This document shows, one piece after another, positions 22,010 through 30,053 of a stretch of 59,589 bases of DNA. The position numbers and the translations under genes were made by a program. Below the pieces are notes generated by a model. It did not search any database, had not been told where the DNA came from, and saw nothing but the letters and a program-made list of their open reading frames with translations. How positions within the stretch are numbered: position 1 is the stretch's first letter; every line of letters starts with the position of its first letter. The stretch lies in NCBI GenBank assembly GCA_003134785.1, contig PLCN01000024.1:1-59589 (forward strand), given 5' to 3'. This DNA comes from Spartobacteria bacterium. Lineage in GTDB: Bacteria; Verrucomicrobiota; Verrucomicrobiia; Chthoniobacterales; UBA10450.

Positions 22010-22960
22010 ATGCCCTCGACTAATTTCACGCAGCCTCTGGTCTTCGAACCGATCTTTATGGAACGGGTTTGGGGCGGCCGACGGTTGGAATCGGTTTACG
22101 GCAAACGGTTGCCGCCGGGCGTGTGCATCGGTGAATCTTGGGAAATTGTCGATCGGCCGGAAGTGCAGAGCGTGGTGCATGCCGGTCCTTTTCGCGGCCT
22201 GACTTTGCACGAACTTTGGATGAAGCGTCGGCCGGAGGTTTTCGGAGAGGCGCCAGACGGGCCGCGGTTCCCGATCCTGGCGAAACTGCTGGATGCGCAG
22301 CAAAATCTTTCCCTGCAAGTGCACCCGCCTCCGAAACTCGCCGCGGAACTCGGCGGAGAACCGAAGTCAGAGTTGTGGTACATCGCCGATGCCGCGCCGG
22401 CGGCCCAGTTGTTTGTCGGCTTGAAGAAATCTTCGTCGCGCGCTGCGTTCGAAAAGGCGATCAAGGAAGAGAAACTGGAAGAGCACTTGCACTCGATCGC
22501 GGTGACGACAGGAGACGCAATTTTTCTGCGGAGCGGCCGGCTGCATTCACTCGGCGCGGGGAATGTGATCGTCGAGATCCAACAGAACAGCGACACGACT
22601 TATCGGGTTTACGATTGGGATCGGGTCAAGAAAGGGGGCGCGCCGAGAACGATGCACCTCGAGGAGGCGTTGCGGTGCATCGATTTTAAAGATCGCGAAC
22701 CGTCCCTGCTGAAACCGGAAGGAGAAGCACTCGTTAGGCAAGAGATGTTCGACGTGGAAAAATGGTCATTGCGTCAGCCGCGCGAGATTGCACCCCGCGG
22801 AAGCTTTGCGATTGTCGTTTGTCTCACGGGCGCGCTGCGATGCGCGGGTTTGCAATTCAAGCCCGGGGATTTCTTTCTCATTCCGGCAGACTTGCATGAA
22901 CGCGCGGTCGAACCGATCGGCGACGATGTTTCGCTGCTGCGGGTGACGTTACCTCTGTAG
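22010..22960 (+). CDS. manA: Mannose-6-phosphate isomerase, class I
   Basis: Zinc enzyme interconverting fructose-6-phosphate and mannose-6-phosphate in the cytoplasm, feeding GDP-mannose and glycan synthesis. It is the short bacterial form (316 residues). The cupin core shows the start FMERVWGGRRL, SWEIVDRPE, zinc ligands in LQVHPP, KSELWYI and GRLHSLGAG, and VEIQQNSDTTYRVYDWDR. The final Leu codon and stop (CTGTAG) are part of a family B repeat that begins at 22956, so the repeat inserted at, or now defines, the gene end. Confidence 0.92.
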   Translation: MPSTNFTQPLVFEPIFMERVWGGRRLESVYGKRLPPGVCIGESWEIVDRPEVQSVVHAGPFRGLTLHELWMKRRPEVFGEAPDGPRFPILAKLLDAQQNLSLQVHPPPKLAAELGGEPKSELWYIADAAPAAQLFVGLKKSSSRAAFEKAIKEEKLEEHLHSIAVTTGDAIFLRSGRLHSLGAGNVIVEIQQNSDTTYRVYDWDRVKKGGAPRTMHLEEALRCIDFKDREPSLLKPEGEALVRQEMFDVEKWSLRQPREIAPRGSFAIVVCLTGALRCAGLQFKPGDFFLIPADLHERAVEPIGDDVSLLRVTLPL

Positions 22961-23007
22961 CGGAGCCGCTCGAAACACGTTCGGCGGTCATAGACCGCCG
23001 CTACAGG
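22956..23007. repeat. Family B REP overlapping the manA stop
   Basis: TGTAGCGGAGCCGCTCG at the left and GGCGGTCATAGACCGCCGCT at the right. The TAG in the first word is the stop codon of manA. It fills the space between the convergent manA and DUF4864 genes. Confidence 0.8.
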
Positions 23008-23008
23008 G

Positions 23009-23470
23009 CTAGATCCGCAAACCGGCGGAGTGTTGTCCGGCGGGCGTATTTTGCATAACTTGCACGCCGTTGATTTTCCACGAATCGCCTTCCGCGATCA
23101 GGCTGTAGAGGAATGAACGCGCCGAACCGTCGGCGCCACAAAAGAATACCTGCACCACCGCCGCAGAGCCCTTGATTTTGACGAAGCCAAATTCAATGCG
23201 CTGCGCGTTTGTCATGTCGACATAATCGCGGCGGATCATCGCTTCGAACTGCGGCATGGTGAATTTTTGCTGAACCTCGCTCGCGGCATGCCGATAAGCG
23301 CTCGAATAATCGGCCGCGCGAAAAGCTGCGAGCTGCTTCTCCACCACGGAGAATAGCTCATGGGGCGCCGGCGGCGAAACCTGCGAGCGCACGTGATGGC
23401 TCACAAAAATCGCCGATGCGCACAGTGAGAGGAAGAAGAACAACAGCGATGCTTTGATCGTTCGCGGCAT
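23009..23470 (-). CDS. DUF4864-like secreted protein
   Basis: Exported 153-residue protein. The N-terminal segment IKASLLFFFLSLCASAIFVS is a signal peptide or anchor. The rest resembles the DUF4864 (NTF2-like) group: VVEKQLAAFRAADYSSAYRH, QKFTMPQFEAMIRRDY, and the closing strand GDSWKINGVQVMQ. No catalytic residues are recognisable and the role is unknown. The upstream gene on the same strand is DUF971, with a repeat between. Confidence 0.7.
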   Translation of the reverse strand: MPRTIKASLLFFFLSLCASAIFVSHHVRSQVSPPAPHELFSVVEKQLAAFRAADYSSAYRHAASEVQQKFTMPQFEAMIRRDYVDMTNAQRIEFGFVKIKGSAAVVQVFFCGADGSARSFLYSLIAEGDSWKINGVQVMQNTPAGQHSAGLRI

Positions 23471-23504
23471 GGGAAGAAGAGCGTAACAGACTCGTCAACC
23501 TCCC

Positions 23505-23591
23505 TCCTGCTCCTGATCTTGCTTCTGATCCTCGCCCGTGACCCACAGCAAACAGAAAGATCATGATTAGGAGCAAGATCAGGAGCAGGAT
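23505..23591. repeat. Family E inverted repeat (CCTGCTCCTGATCTTGC)
   Basis: Arms CCTGCTCCTGATCTTGCTTC and GGAGCAAGATCAGGAGCAGG can form a long hairpin of about 24 base pairs around a 30-base loop. It is related to the repeats at 5204 and 49617. Confidence 0.8.
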
Positions 23592-23593
23592 TA

Positions 23594-23899
23594 TTACGAC
23601 GGCGGAGACAGTCGCCGGAGATATTGAAAGGAGTAAAGACCGGTGCTGTGGCCGTCGCCCCAGCGCGGCTGCAACGCGTAGCCGCCAATCAGTTGCCAAC
23701 CAATGAGCTGGAAGCTCGAGCTGGAATAACTCACATCCGGCCGAGAAATGTTTCCGAGCACGTCAGGTTCCCCGCCACAGCTGGCGCAGGGACAGGCGCG
23801 ACGGAACCGCTCGATTTGCAAATACGATTCAGCTCCGTCACTCCATTGAATGGCGAGCTCGTCGCCGATCAATTGCACGTTCTTTAATTCCAGAGGCAT
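23594..23899 (-). CDS. DUF971 domain protein
   Basis: Small cytoplasmic protein of about 100 residues equivalent to the N-terminal domain of gamma-butyrobetaine hydroxylases (DUF971). It reads IQWSDGAESYLQIERFRRAC, then the zinc-binding-like ACPCASCGGE, and ends YALQPRWGDGHSTGLYSFQY. Standalone versions have been linked to iron-sulfur cluster biology, which I do not test here. The start at 23899 (MPLELKNVQL) is preferred to 23920 because family members begin near this point; neither has a clear ribosome-binding site. Confidence 0.82.
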   Translation of the reverse strand: MPLELKNVQLIGDELAIQWSDGAESYLQIERFRRACPCASCGGEPDVLGNISRPDVSYSSSSFQLIGWQLIGGYALQPRWGDGHSTGLYSFQYLRRLSPPS

Positions 23900-23939
23900 C
23901 AGGGAGCGATGAGAAGACAATGGTGCATCGCGGAGTCAT

Positions 23940-24006
23940 AACAAGGAGAGACGCTTTTCCAAACCGCCCGCTTCCTGGTCGGCGGTTTGTAAACCGCCGC
24001 TCCTTG
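23940..24006. repeat. REP-like inverted pair, GGCGGTTTGTAAACCGCC family (family D)
   Basis: Left arm ACAAGGAGAG ... AAACCGCC and right arm GGCGGTTTGTAAACCGCCGC ending CTCCTTG. A partial copy (GGCGGTTTACAAATCGCC) is at about 25168. Confidence 0.7.
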
Positions 24007-24048
24007 AATCGGAATTGACAACGGAGAGTTGCCTACGGATCCCGCAGA

Positions 24049-24765
24049 TCACTCCGCCGCGTTTTCGCTGACCAACCGTGCAGGTGTTCGCTTGCCAAAT
24101 ATCGCGGTGCCGACGCGAACGAGAGTGGCGCCTTCTTCAATCGCGAGCGCGAAATCGCCGCTCATGCCCATCGAGAGTTGCGGCAGATTGACTTGGAACT
24201 GGGCCGCGAACTGATCGCGCAATTCGCGCAAGGCGATGAAATATCGCCGTGATGCTTCCGCCTCCGGCGCGAGAGGTGGAATGGTCATCAAACCTTCTAT
24301 CGTTAGGCGCGGGAGCTCAAGGAGGGATTCCATTTGGGTCCGGAGCGAATCCGGCGCGAACCCGATCTTGCTCCCCTCGCCGGCGACGTTCACTTCCAGT
24401 AACACGCGCACACGCAATCCCTCTTCGCCGGCGATCCGATCCATCTCGCGCGCCAGCTCGATGGAATCGATGCTGTGGAAAAGCTCGAAAAGCGGAAGCG
24501 CGTGCCGGACCTTGTTCTTCTGGAGCCGCCCGACGAAATGCCAACGTGCGCTCGAGGGCAGCAGCGGAATTTTTGCCCGCGCTTCCTGCACCCGGCTTTC
24601 GCCAAAGATTTGCTGTCCCGCGTCGAGCGCGGCCCGCACCTTTTCGGTCTCGTGGGTTTTGGAGATGGCAATGAGTTCGATGTCGCCGGGCGCGCGTCCG
24701 CCCTTTTCCGCTGCGTCCGAAATCTCCGCTCGCACACGTTTCAGGTTTTCAGCAATCTTCTCCAC
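24049..24765 (-). CDS. PLP homeostasis protein, YggS/PLPBP family
   Basis: Fold-type III pyridoxal-phosphate-binding protein that buffers PLP and affects amino- and keto-acid balance; it has no known catalysis. Motifs: LIAISKTHE with the PLP lysine, FGESRVQEARAKI, WHFVGRLQKNKVRHAL, LLEVNVAGEGSKIGF, GLMTIPPLAP and SMGMSGDFALAIEEGATLVR. A GTG start at 24765 gives VEKIAENLKRVRAEI and 238 residues, as usual for the family. The ATG at 24837 would add a Cys/Arg-rich leader that looks untranslated. Confidence 0.92.
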   Translation of the reverse strand: MEKIAENLKRVRAEISDAAEKGGRAPGDIELIAISKTHETEKVRAALDAGQQIFGESRVQEARAKIPLLPSSARWHFVGRLQKNKVRHALPLFELFHSIDSIELAREMDRIAGEEGLRVRVLLEVNVAGEGSKIGFAPDSLRTQMESLLELPRLTIEGLMTIPPLAPEAEASRRYFIALRELRDQFAAQFQVNLPQLSMGMSGDFALAIEEGATLVRVGTAIFGKRTPARLVSENAAE

Positions 24766-24849
24766 GCCTGAAGTCTTAGCGCGCCATCGGCGCCTTGCTA
24801 CAAATATTCGCTGGCAAATACCGCAGGTCTCGGGCACAACAAGTCGATT

Positions 24850-25143
24850 ATGAAACGCTCTTCACTCCTGACTGTTTTTGCTTTCGCTTTTGTTTGCTCC
24901 GGTCTGTTCGCTCAAAACAAAATTGATCTCCAGCCCAGCGATACCATCATTAGCATTCTGCAACGGAATACCGGTCAGATCGTCGAGCTGCGGATGAAAT
25001 GCGGGGAGAAGATCGGCGGCAAGGTGGAGAAGGTTGGAGACAAACTCGTTCACCTTTCCCAGTTGACCGGCGCGGAATTTTTCGATGCCGCCGTGGATAC
25101 TGCCGACGTAGCGGCTGTCATCGTCCGAACCAAGAGCAAGTAG
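24850..25143 (+). CDS. Small exported protein, unknown
   Basis: Protein of 97 residues with a clear signal peptide (SLLTVFAFAFVCSGLFA, cut before QNKI). The mature part is beta-rich and looks like a small barrel (IVELRMKCGEKIGGKVEKVG, DKLVHLSQL, AVIVRTKSK), comparable to SH3/Sm-like folds, but I cannot name a family. It is divergent from the YggS-like gene and followed by a family C repeat, so it is likely a single-gene unit. Confidence 0.65.
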   Translation: MKRSSLLTVFAFAFVCSGLFAQNKIDLQPSDTIISILQRNTGQIVELRMKCGEKIGGKVEKVGDKLVHLSQLTGAEFFDAAVDTADVAAVIVRTKSK

Positions 25144-25189
25144 TCCGCGATATCTTTCCAAGGAACGGCGGTTTACAAATCGCCCGTCC

Positions 25190-25279
25190 CATTGCCGCGA
25201 TCGCCACCCTGCAGGCGGCATGACGACTTTGCGCAAGTAACACGCGTGGCTTGCGCTTCGCACAGCGAAGCGGCTACAG
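25190..25279. repeat. Family C REP
   Basis: GATCGCCACCCTGCAGGCGG at the left and GCGCTTCGCACAGCGAAGCG followed by GCTACAGG at the right. Lies between the small exported protein and the methyltransferase. Confidence 0.75.
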
Positions 25280-25340
25280 GAAGCAATCCCGCGCCGCGGA
25301 AAATTGACAAGCGGGGATGCTTCCATAACTCACTGCTGCC

Positions 25341-26357
25341 ATGAACAACTCTGAGCCGCCTTCGCCCGTTCTATTTTTTGAGACCTTAACCGCCTACCAA
25401 AACACGGCGGCCCTCAAGGCAGCATTGGAATTGAAACTCTTTACCGCGATTGGCCAATCACAGGCCACGGCCGCGGAGCTGGCCGTGGAGTGCAGTGCGA
25501 CTGAGCGCGGAATTCGCATGCTGGCCGATTATCTCACGATCCTCGGTTTCCTGGAAAAGAAGGATGGTCGCTACGCTCTCACCCGCGATTCTGCCGCCTT
25601 TCTCGATCAGAAATCGCCAGCGTACGCAGGAGGCGCGGCCGCGTTCCTTCTCTCACCCACGATTCGCGGCGCGTTCGATGAATTGGCCGCAGCGGTGCGC
25701 AAAGGCGGCACCGCCGCCCAATCGGCCGAAGGCACGATGGCGCCGGAACATCCGGTCTGGGTCGATTTCGCGCGCGGAATGGCACCGATGATGAATCCGC
25801 CGGCGCAAGTGCTGGCCGGACTTCTCCCGATCGATGCCGCCCAGCCCTCGCGAATCCTCGATATCGCCGCCGGCCACGGCGTCTACGGAATCGCGGTCGC
25901 TCGAAAACATCCACTCGCGCAACTCGTCGCGCTCGATTGGGCGCCCGTGCTGGAAGTGGCGCGTGAAAAGGCCGAGGCCGCCGGTCTGGCGAATCGTTTC
26001 AGCACGATCGCGGGCAGCGCCTTCGAAGTCGATCTCGGAGAAGACTACGACGCTGTCCTTGTTCCGAATTTTCTCCATCATTTCGATCCGCCGACTTGCG
26101 TGGCGTTCTTGAAGAAAGTTTATTCCGCTCTTCGGCCCGGCGGCTGCATTGCCATCGTCGAATTCGTTCCCAATCCCGATCGGGTCACGCCGCCGGAAGC
26201 GGCCAGCTTCAGCCTCGTCATGCTGGCCAGCACGGCCGCGGGCGATGCCTATACTTTTGAAGAACTGAATGACATGCTGAGCCAGGCTGGATTCAATCGA
26301 GCGCAGCAACATCCGTTGCCGCCTTCGGTCGCGACGGCCGTGATCGCCACCCTGTAG
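25341..26357 (+). CDS. Class I SAM-dependent O-methyltransferase
   Basis: Two-domain methyltransferase of the plant-type/acetylserotonin O-methyltransferase group. Residues 1-110 form the winged-helix dimerisation domain (AALKAALELKLFTAIGQS, RGIRMLADYLTILGFLEKKD). The catalytic domain carries the SAM motif ILDIAAGHGVYGIAVA, the acidic ribose loop VALDWAPVLE and LVPNFLHHFDPPTC, RPGGCIAIVEFVPNP. Substrate unknown; no biosynthetic cluster surrounds it. Like manA, its last Leu codon and stop (CTGTAG) belong to a REP, the one at 26352. Confidence 0.85.
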   Translation: MNNSEPPSPVLFFETLTAYQNTAALKAALELKLFTAIGQSQATAAELAVECSATERGIRMLADYLTILGFLEKKDGRYALTRDSAAFLDQKSPAYAGGAAAFLLSPTIRGAFDELAAAVRKGGTAAQSAEGTMAPEHPVWVDFARGMAPMMNPPAQVLAGLLPIDAAQPSRILDIAAGHGVYGIAVARKHPLAQLVALDWAPVLEVAREKAEAAGLANRFSTIAGSAFEVDLGEDYDAVLVPNFLHHFDPPTCVAFLKKVYSALRPGGCIAIVEFVPNPDRVTPPEAASFSLVMLASTAAGDAYTFEELNDMLSQAGFNRAQQHPLPPSVATAVIATL

Positions 26358-26432
26358 CCGCCACCCTGGGCGGCGCAACGATTGTCCGCTAGCAACACAC
26401 TCGCTTGCGCTTCGCTTAGCAAAGCGGCTACA
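26352..26432. repeat. Family C REP overlapping the methyltransferase stop
   Basis: CTGTAGCCGCCACCCTGGGC at the left, whose TAG ends the methyltransferase gene, and GCGCTTCGCTTAGCAAAGCG followed by GCTACAGC at the right. Confidence 0.78.
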
Positions 26433-26494
26433 GCGGAGACGCGCCGCGTTTTGGAATTGCGATTTCGCGGTGCACTCGTTAGACCGTCGAGTGC

Positions 26495-26938
26495 ATGAAG
26501 CGCACTTTCGCTTTTCTCATCTGCCTCAGCTTCATTTTGTTTCAGGGCTGCGCCATCCACCGGTCTGTCTCAAAATCTCTCTCGGAAAAGCGCGAGAGGG
26601 AGAAGGAGGGACGCGCGGCGGCCTTGCATTGGCTCCAGCTCGTTGACTCCGGCGAATACGCGCAGGCCTATGAGGAAGAACCCGCGCGTCTCCGCGCCTC
26701 GAACACCGAGGCACAGTTCATTCGTTCCATGGAAGGCCGGCGCGCTCCGTTCGGCCGGGTGCGATCGCGCATCTTCATTGGAGCAGCCTTCACTCGCAAA
26801 CTGACCGGTTCACCCGACGGCCGTTACGAAAGCATCCTTTTCCGAACCTCTTTCGAACACAAGGCGGTCGCGGCTGAGCGCGTGATCCTGACCTACGAGT
26901 CGGAACAATGGCGCGTGGTGGATTACCGCGTCTACTGA
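26495..26938 (+). CDS. DUF4019-like lipoprotein
   Basis: Lipoprotein of 147 residues: the signal ends in the lipobox FQGC (TFAFLICLSFILFQGC). After a charged stretch rich in Glu/Arg comes a small NTF2-like domain of the DUF4019 type (AALHWLQLVDSGEYAQAYEE; FIRSMEGRRAPFGRVRSRIF; closing strand EQWRVVDYRVY). These domains are common in envelope proteins of unknown role. Monocistronic between two other secreted-protein genes of the same strand. Confidence 0.7.
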   Translation: MKRTFAFLICLSFILFQGCAIHRSVSKSLSEKREREKEGRAAALHWLQLVDSGEYAQAYEEEPARLRASNTEAQFIRSMEGRRAPFGRVRSRIFIGAAFTRKLTGSPDGRYESILFRTSFEHKAVAAERVILTYESEQWRVVDYRVY

Positions 26939-27062
26939 TTCTGACCGCGTTTACTGATTCGGGCGAGCTTGTATCTCAACGCTGAATTCGAAATTGCCAT
27001 CGGCTTTTCGGCGATTAGATTCGGCGGCGTAGACCAACATCAACCAACGGAAAAATCACCTT

Positions 27063-27407
27063 ATGAAACTTCGAAGCCGTCTCAGCAAAGCCGTCGTGCT
27101 CGCCAGTGCCTTTCTCGCAATCGCGTTTTTCTCGCCCGCGGTCCGAGCTGAGGATTATTCTTTTAAGGTCCACAACAACACCAAGGAGACCATCACGAAA
27201 CTCCTGGTTTCGGAAGACGGGGAAACTTACGGATATTTCGACATCGGTGACGGTATCAAGGCCGGCGAGACCGAGACCCTCGTCTGGAATAAATCAACCA
27301 ACAGCCAGTCTTGCCACCAGTGGTTCAAGGCAGTGTGGGCAAGTGGCGAAGAAGGGAAACCGGTCAAGTTCGATTTCTGCGAAAAGGATCTCACCCTGGA
27401 GTTTTAA
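27063..27407 (+). CDS. Small secreted protein, unknown family
   Basis: Signal peptide LSKAVVLASAFLAIAFFSPA ending in VRAED. The mature 85 residues are a beta-rich domain (YSFKVHNNTKETITKLLVSE, GETETLVWNKSTNSQSCHQW, VKFDFCEKDLTLEF) with two cysteines that could form a disulfide. I know no function. A strong terminator lies about 160 bases downstream, after a composite repeat, which suggests the gene is transcribed alone. Confidence 0.7.
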   Translation: MKLRSRLSKAVVLASAFLAIAFFSPAVRAEDYSFKVHNNTKETITKLLVSEDGETYGYFDIGDGIKAGETETLVWNKSTNSQSCHQWFKAVWASGEEGKPVKFDFCEKDLTLEF

Positions 27408-27421
27408 GGGGTTCATTGCCG

Positions 27422-27526
27422 CTGTAGCCGCCGCATTGGAGCTGGCACGCCCCCGTGCCAGAGGGTCTCTGCTACGGCCTGAGGGCAGGCCGTCTCCAAT
27501 CGCTTTGCATAGCGAAGCGGATACAG
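27422..27526. repeat. Composite REP (family C ends with inner hairpins)
   Basis: TGTAGCCGCCGC at the left and CGCTTTGCATAGCGAAGCGG at the right enclose two other palindromes: GGCACGCCCCCGTGCC and GGCCTGAGGGCAGGCC. It appears to be a nest of REP types. Confidence 0.7.
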
Positions 27527-27565
27527 CTCGGCGTCGAGTGATCAGGGGCGCGCATCTAATCCTAG

Positions 27566-27604
27566 ATGCGGCAAGGGGCATCACCTTTGCCGCATTTTGT
27601 TTTT
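27566..27604 (+). terminator. Rho-independent terminator
   Basis: Stem ATGCGGCAAGG / CCTTTGCCGCAT with a single bulge, followed by TTTTGTTTTT. It serves the secreted-protein gene upstream and lies before the dipeptidyl-peptidase start, which argues against initiating that gene at the ATG at 27566. Confidence 0.75.
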
Positions 27605-27658
27605 CCAGCGCGCCCGCTTCGCATTTGCAAAATAGCGAGACCGACTGAAAGCGTGGGG

Positions 27659-29884
27659 ATGCGTTTCCTGATCGATCCCCTGCTCCGGTGTCTGGCTGGC
27701 GCTTTTGTCTCTACGATTATGGCCGTGATTTCCGTCGGCGCAGCGGAACCGGAATCGGCCGATCTGCGCTATTTCCGCGAGCTGGTCGAGACGCGCAACT
27801 ACTCGTTAGGCCAGCCCGTTTCTCCCAAGCTGACGCCGGATGGCAAGGCGGTCATTTTCCTCCGCGGCGGTGCGCGAGATCCAGTCCTCCGGCTTTACGA
27901 ATTCACCATCGCCGATGCCAAGCTGCGCGAAATCCTCACGCCGGAGAAATTACTGCAAGGCGCCGAGGAAAAACTCACGACGGAAGAACGGAGCCGGCGC
28001 GAGCGCGAACGCCAGAGTTTGCGAGGATTCACCAGCTTTCAGTTGTCGAAAGATGGCCGCAGAATACTGGTCGCGCTTTCGAGCAAATTGTATGTCATCA
28101 CGCGCGCCGACTCACATGTGACCGAACTCCCGGGCCGGAGTTGGATCGACCCGCATTTTTCACCGGATGGCCGCGACGTCGCCGCTGTGACGGGCGGCGA
28201 GCTGCACGTTATCGATCTTGAAACGCAAGCGGATGTCGCCCTGACTTCCGGCGCGACTGAGACGGTCCAGCACGGCGTAGCGGAATTTGTCGCGCAGGAA
28301 GAAATGGGTCGGCACGAGGGCTTCTGGTGGTCGCCGGACTCGCAATCGATCGCTTACCAGGAGACGGACAACAGCGGAGTCGAAAGCCGTTTCATTGCCG
28401 ATCCTCTCCATCCTGAAACGCCGCCCGCAAAATATTTCTATCCGCGCGCGGGAACGAACAACGCAAAGGTTCGCCTCGGGATTGTCGCCCGATCGGGTGG
28501 CGCCACGCGCTGGGTGGAATGGGATCGCGAGAAATATCCATATCTCGCGCGCGTCGTTTGGAAAGAGGCCGCCGCACCGCTCTGCGTGCTCGCGCAAAAT
28601 CGCGCACAGCAAGAGGAAATTTTGTTCGCGGTCGACGAGGCCTCCGGTGCCACCCGCGAGCTGCTGCGGGAGAAAGATGCCGCGTGGTTGAATCTCGATC
28701 ACAAGCCGATGCCCGTGTGGCTGAAGGATGGCCGCGAGTTTCTTTGGACGACGGAGCGCAACGGCGCCTGGCAAATCGAGCTGCATTCGGCAGATGGTGC
28801 GCTCGACCGCGCAATCACGCCGCGCGATTTCTATTTCGAGGAATTTATCGATCTCAACGAAACCGAACGTTCGATCGTCGCCGCCGGCGGTCCCGATCCA
28901 CGCGAACGTCATCTATTTCGTTTCGCGCTGGATAAGCCGGGCGAAGGACGGCGGCTGACTTCGGAGCGTGGACGTCATGACGCCGTCTTCGGCGAGGCCA
29001 AGGAGCAATTTCTTCATCACTTCGATCTTCTCGACGGCACCGCTGGGTGGGAAGTTCTGCGCGCTTCTGATGGCGTGAAGATCGGCGCGCTGCCGTCACT
29101 GGCGGAACGTCCATCATCTCTGCCTAAGGTTGAGTTGACCCGGACGGATGGCGTGCGCGCCATGGACGCGGCGATTGTTCGCCCACGCGATTTTGCGAAG
29201 GGAAAACATTACCCGGTCATCCTGGACGTTTATGCGGGACCTGGGCACAAGCAGGTTCTGGCGCAACCGGATCGCTACATGATCGATCAATGGATGGCGG
29301 ATCGGGGTTACATCGTCGTCGCGATCGACGGACGTGGGACGCCGGGCCACGGCCGCGAGTGGGAACGCGTGATCCGCGGAAATTTGATCGACGTCGCGTT
29401 GGCCGACCAGATCGCGGGATTACATGCGCTGGCGAAGCACGAACCGGCGATGGACCTTAAACGCGTCGGCGTTGTCGGCTGGTCCTTCGGCGGATATTTT
29501 TCCGCGATGGCCACGCTCCGGAAGCCGGACATTTTCCGCTGCGGCGTGGCGGGCGCACCCGTGGTGACGTGGGAGAATTACGATACGCATTACACGGAGC
29601 GTTTTCTCGGATTGCCCTCGGAGAACACAGAAGGATACCGCGCTAGCAGCGTGCTTACTTACGCCGCTGATCTACGCCAGCCGCTTTTGCTCATTCACGG
29701 TCTCACTGATGACAACGTTTATGTTCAGCACTCGATGCAACTGTCCGATGCACTCTTCAATGCTGGGAAGACGTTCAATTTTCTTCCGCTTCTCGGCACG
29801 CACATGGTCAGCGATCCCCTGCTCCGCCTGCGCCGGCAGACGCGCATCGTCGAATTTTTCGACGGCGTTTTGAAACCGCGTTAG
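27659..29884 (+). CDS. S9 family prolyl oligopeptidase / dipeptidyl peptidase IV-like
   Basis: Exported serine peptidase releasing N-terminal dipeptides, probably X-Pro, from peptides in the periplasm. The start at 27659 gives a signal sequence (LAGAFVSTIMAVISVGAAEP). The N-terminal two thirds is the DPP4-type beta-propeller, including the substrate N-terminus clamp region VAEFVAQEEMGRHEGFWWSP with its Glu pair. The C-terminal hydrolase domain has the nucleophile in GWSFGGYFSA, Asp in IHGLTDDNV and His in LLGTHMV. The codon for Leu in NYSLGQPV is TTA, within the motif TCGTTAGGC discussed in the findings. Confidence 0.92.
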   Translation: MRFLIDPLLRCLAGAFVSTIMAVISVGAAEPESADLRYFRELVETRNYSLGQPVSPKLTPDGKAVIFLRGGARDPVLRLYEFTIADAKLREILTPEKLLQGAEEKLTTEERSRRERERQSLRGFTSFQLSKDGRRILVALSSKLYVITRADSHVTELPGRSWIDPHFSPDGRDVAAVTGGELHVIDLETQADVALTSGATETVQHGVAEFVAQEEMGRHEGFWWSPDSQSIAYQETDNSGVESRFIADPLHPETPPAKYFYPRAGTNNAKVRLGIVARSGGATRWVEWDREKYPYLARVVWKEAAAPLCVLAQNRAQQEEILFAVDEASGATRELLREKDAAWLNLDHKPMPVWLKDGREFLWTTERNGAWQIELHSADGALDRAITPRDFYFEEFIDLNETERSIVAAGGPDPRERHLFRFALDKPGEGRRLTSERGRHDAVFGEAKEQFLHHFDLLDGTAGWEVLRASDGVKIGALPSLAERPSSLPKVELTRTDGVRAMDAAIVRPRDFAKGKHYPVILDVYAGPGHKQVLAQPDRYMIDQWMADRGYIVVAIDGRGTPGHGREWERVIRGNLIDVALADQIAGLHALAKHEPAMDLKRVGVVGWSFGGYFSAMATLRKPDIFRCGVAGAPVVTWENYDTHYTERFLGLPSENTEGYRASSVLTYAADLRQPLLLIHGLTDDNVYVQHSMQLSDALFNAGKTFNFLPLLGTHMVSDPLLRLRRQTRIVEFFDGVLKPR

Positions 29885-29931
29885 CTGCGATCGATCCGTC
29901 GGTTGTAAACAGCGGATGTAATCAGCAAGCC

Positions 29932-29987
29932 TGGGTAGCACACGCGTCTCGCGTGTTGGTTTCGGCGTCTCGCCGAAACGGACTTTC
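29932..29987. repeat. Family A REP, solo
   Basis: TGGGTAGCACACGCGTCTCG followed by the hairpin TTTCGGCGTCTCGCCGAAA, the same architecture as one end of the transposase element at 6437. Only one end is present. Confidence 0.75.
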
Positions 29988-30053
29988 CTTACCCCTCAAA
30001 GTCCGTGACGGCGTGACTCACGCCTAACGAATGTATGCCGCTCGATTATACGC

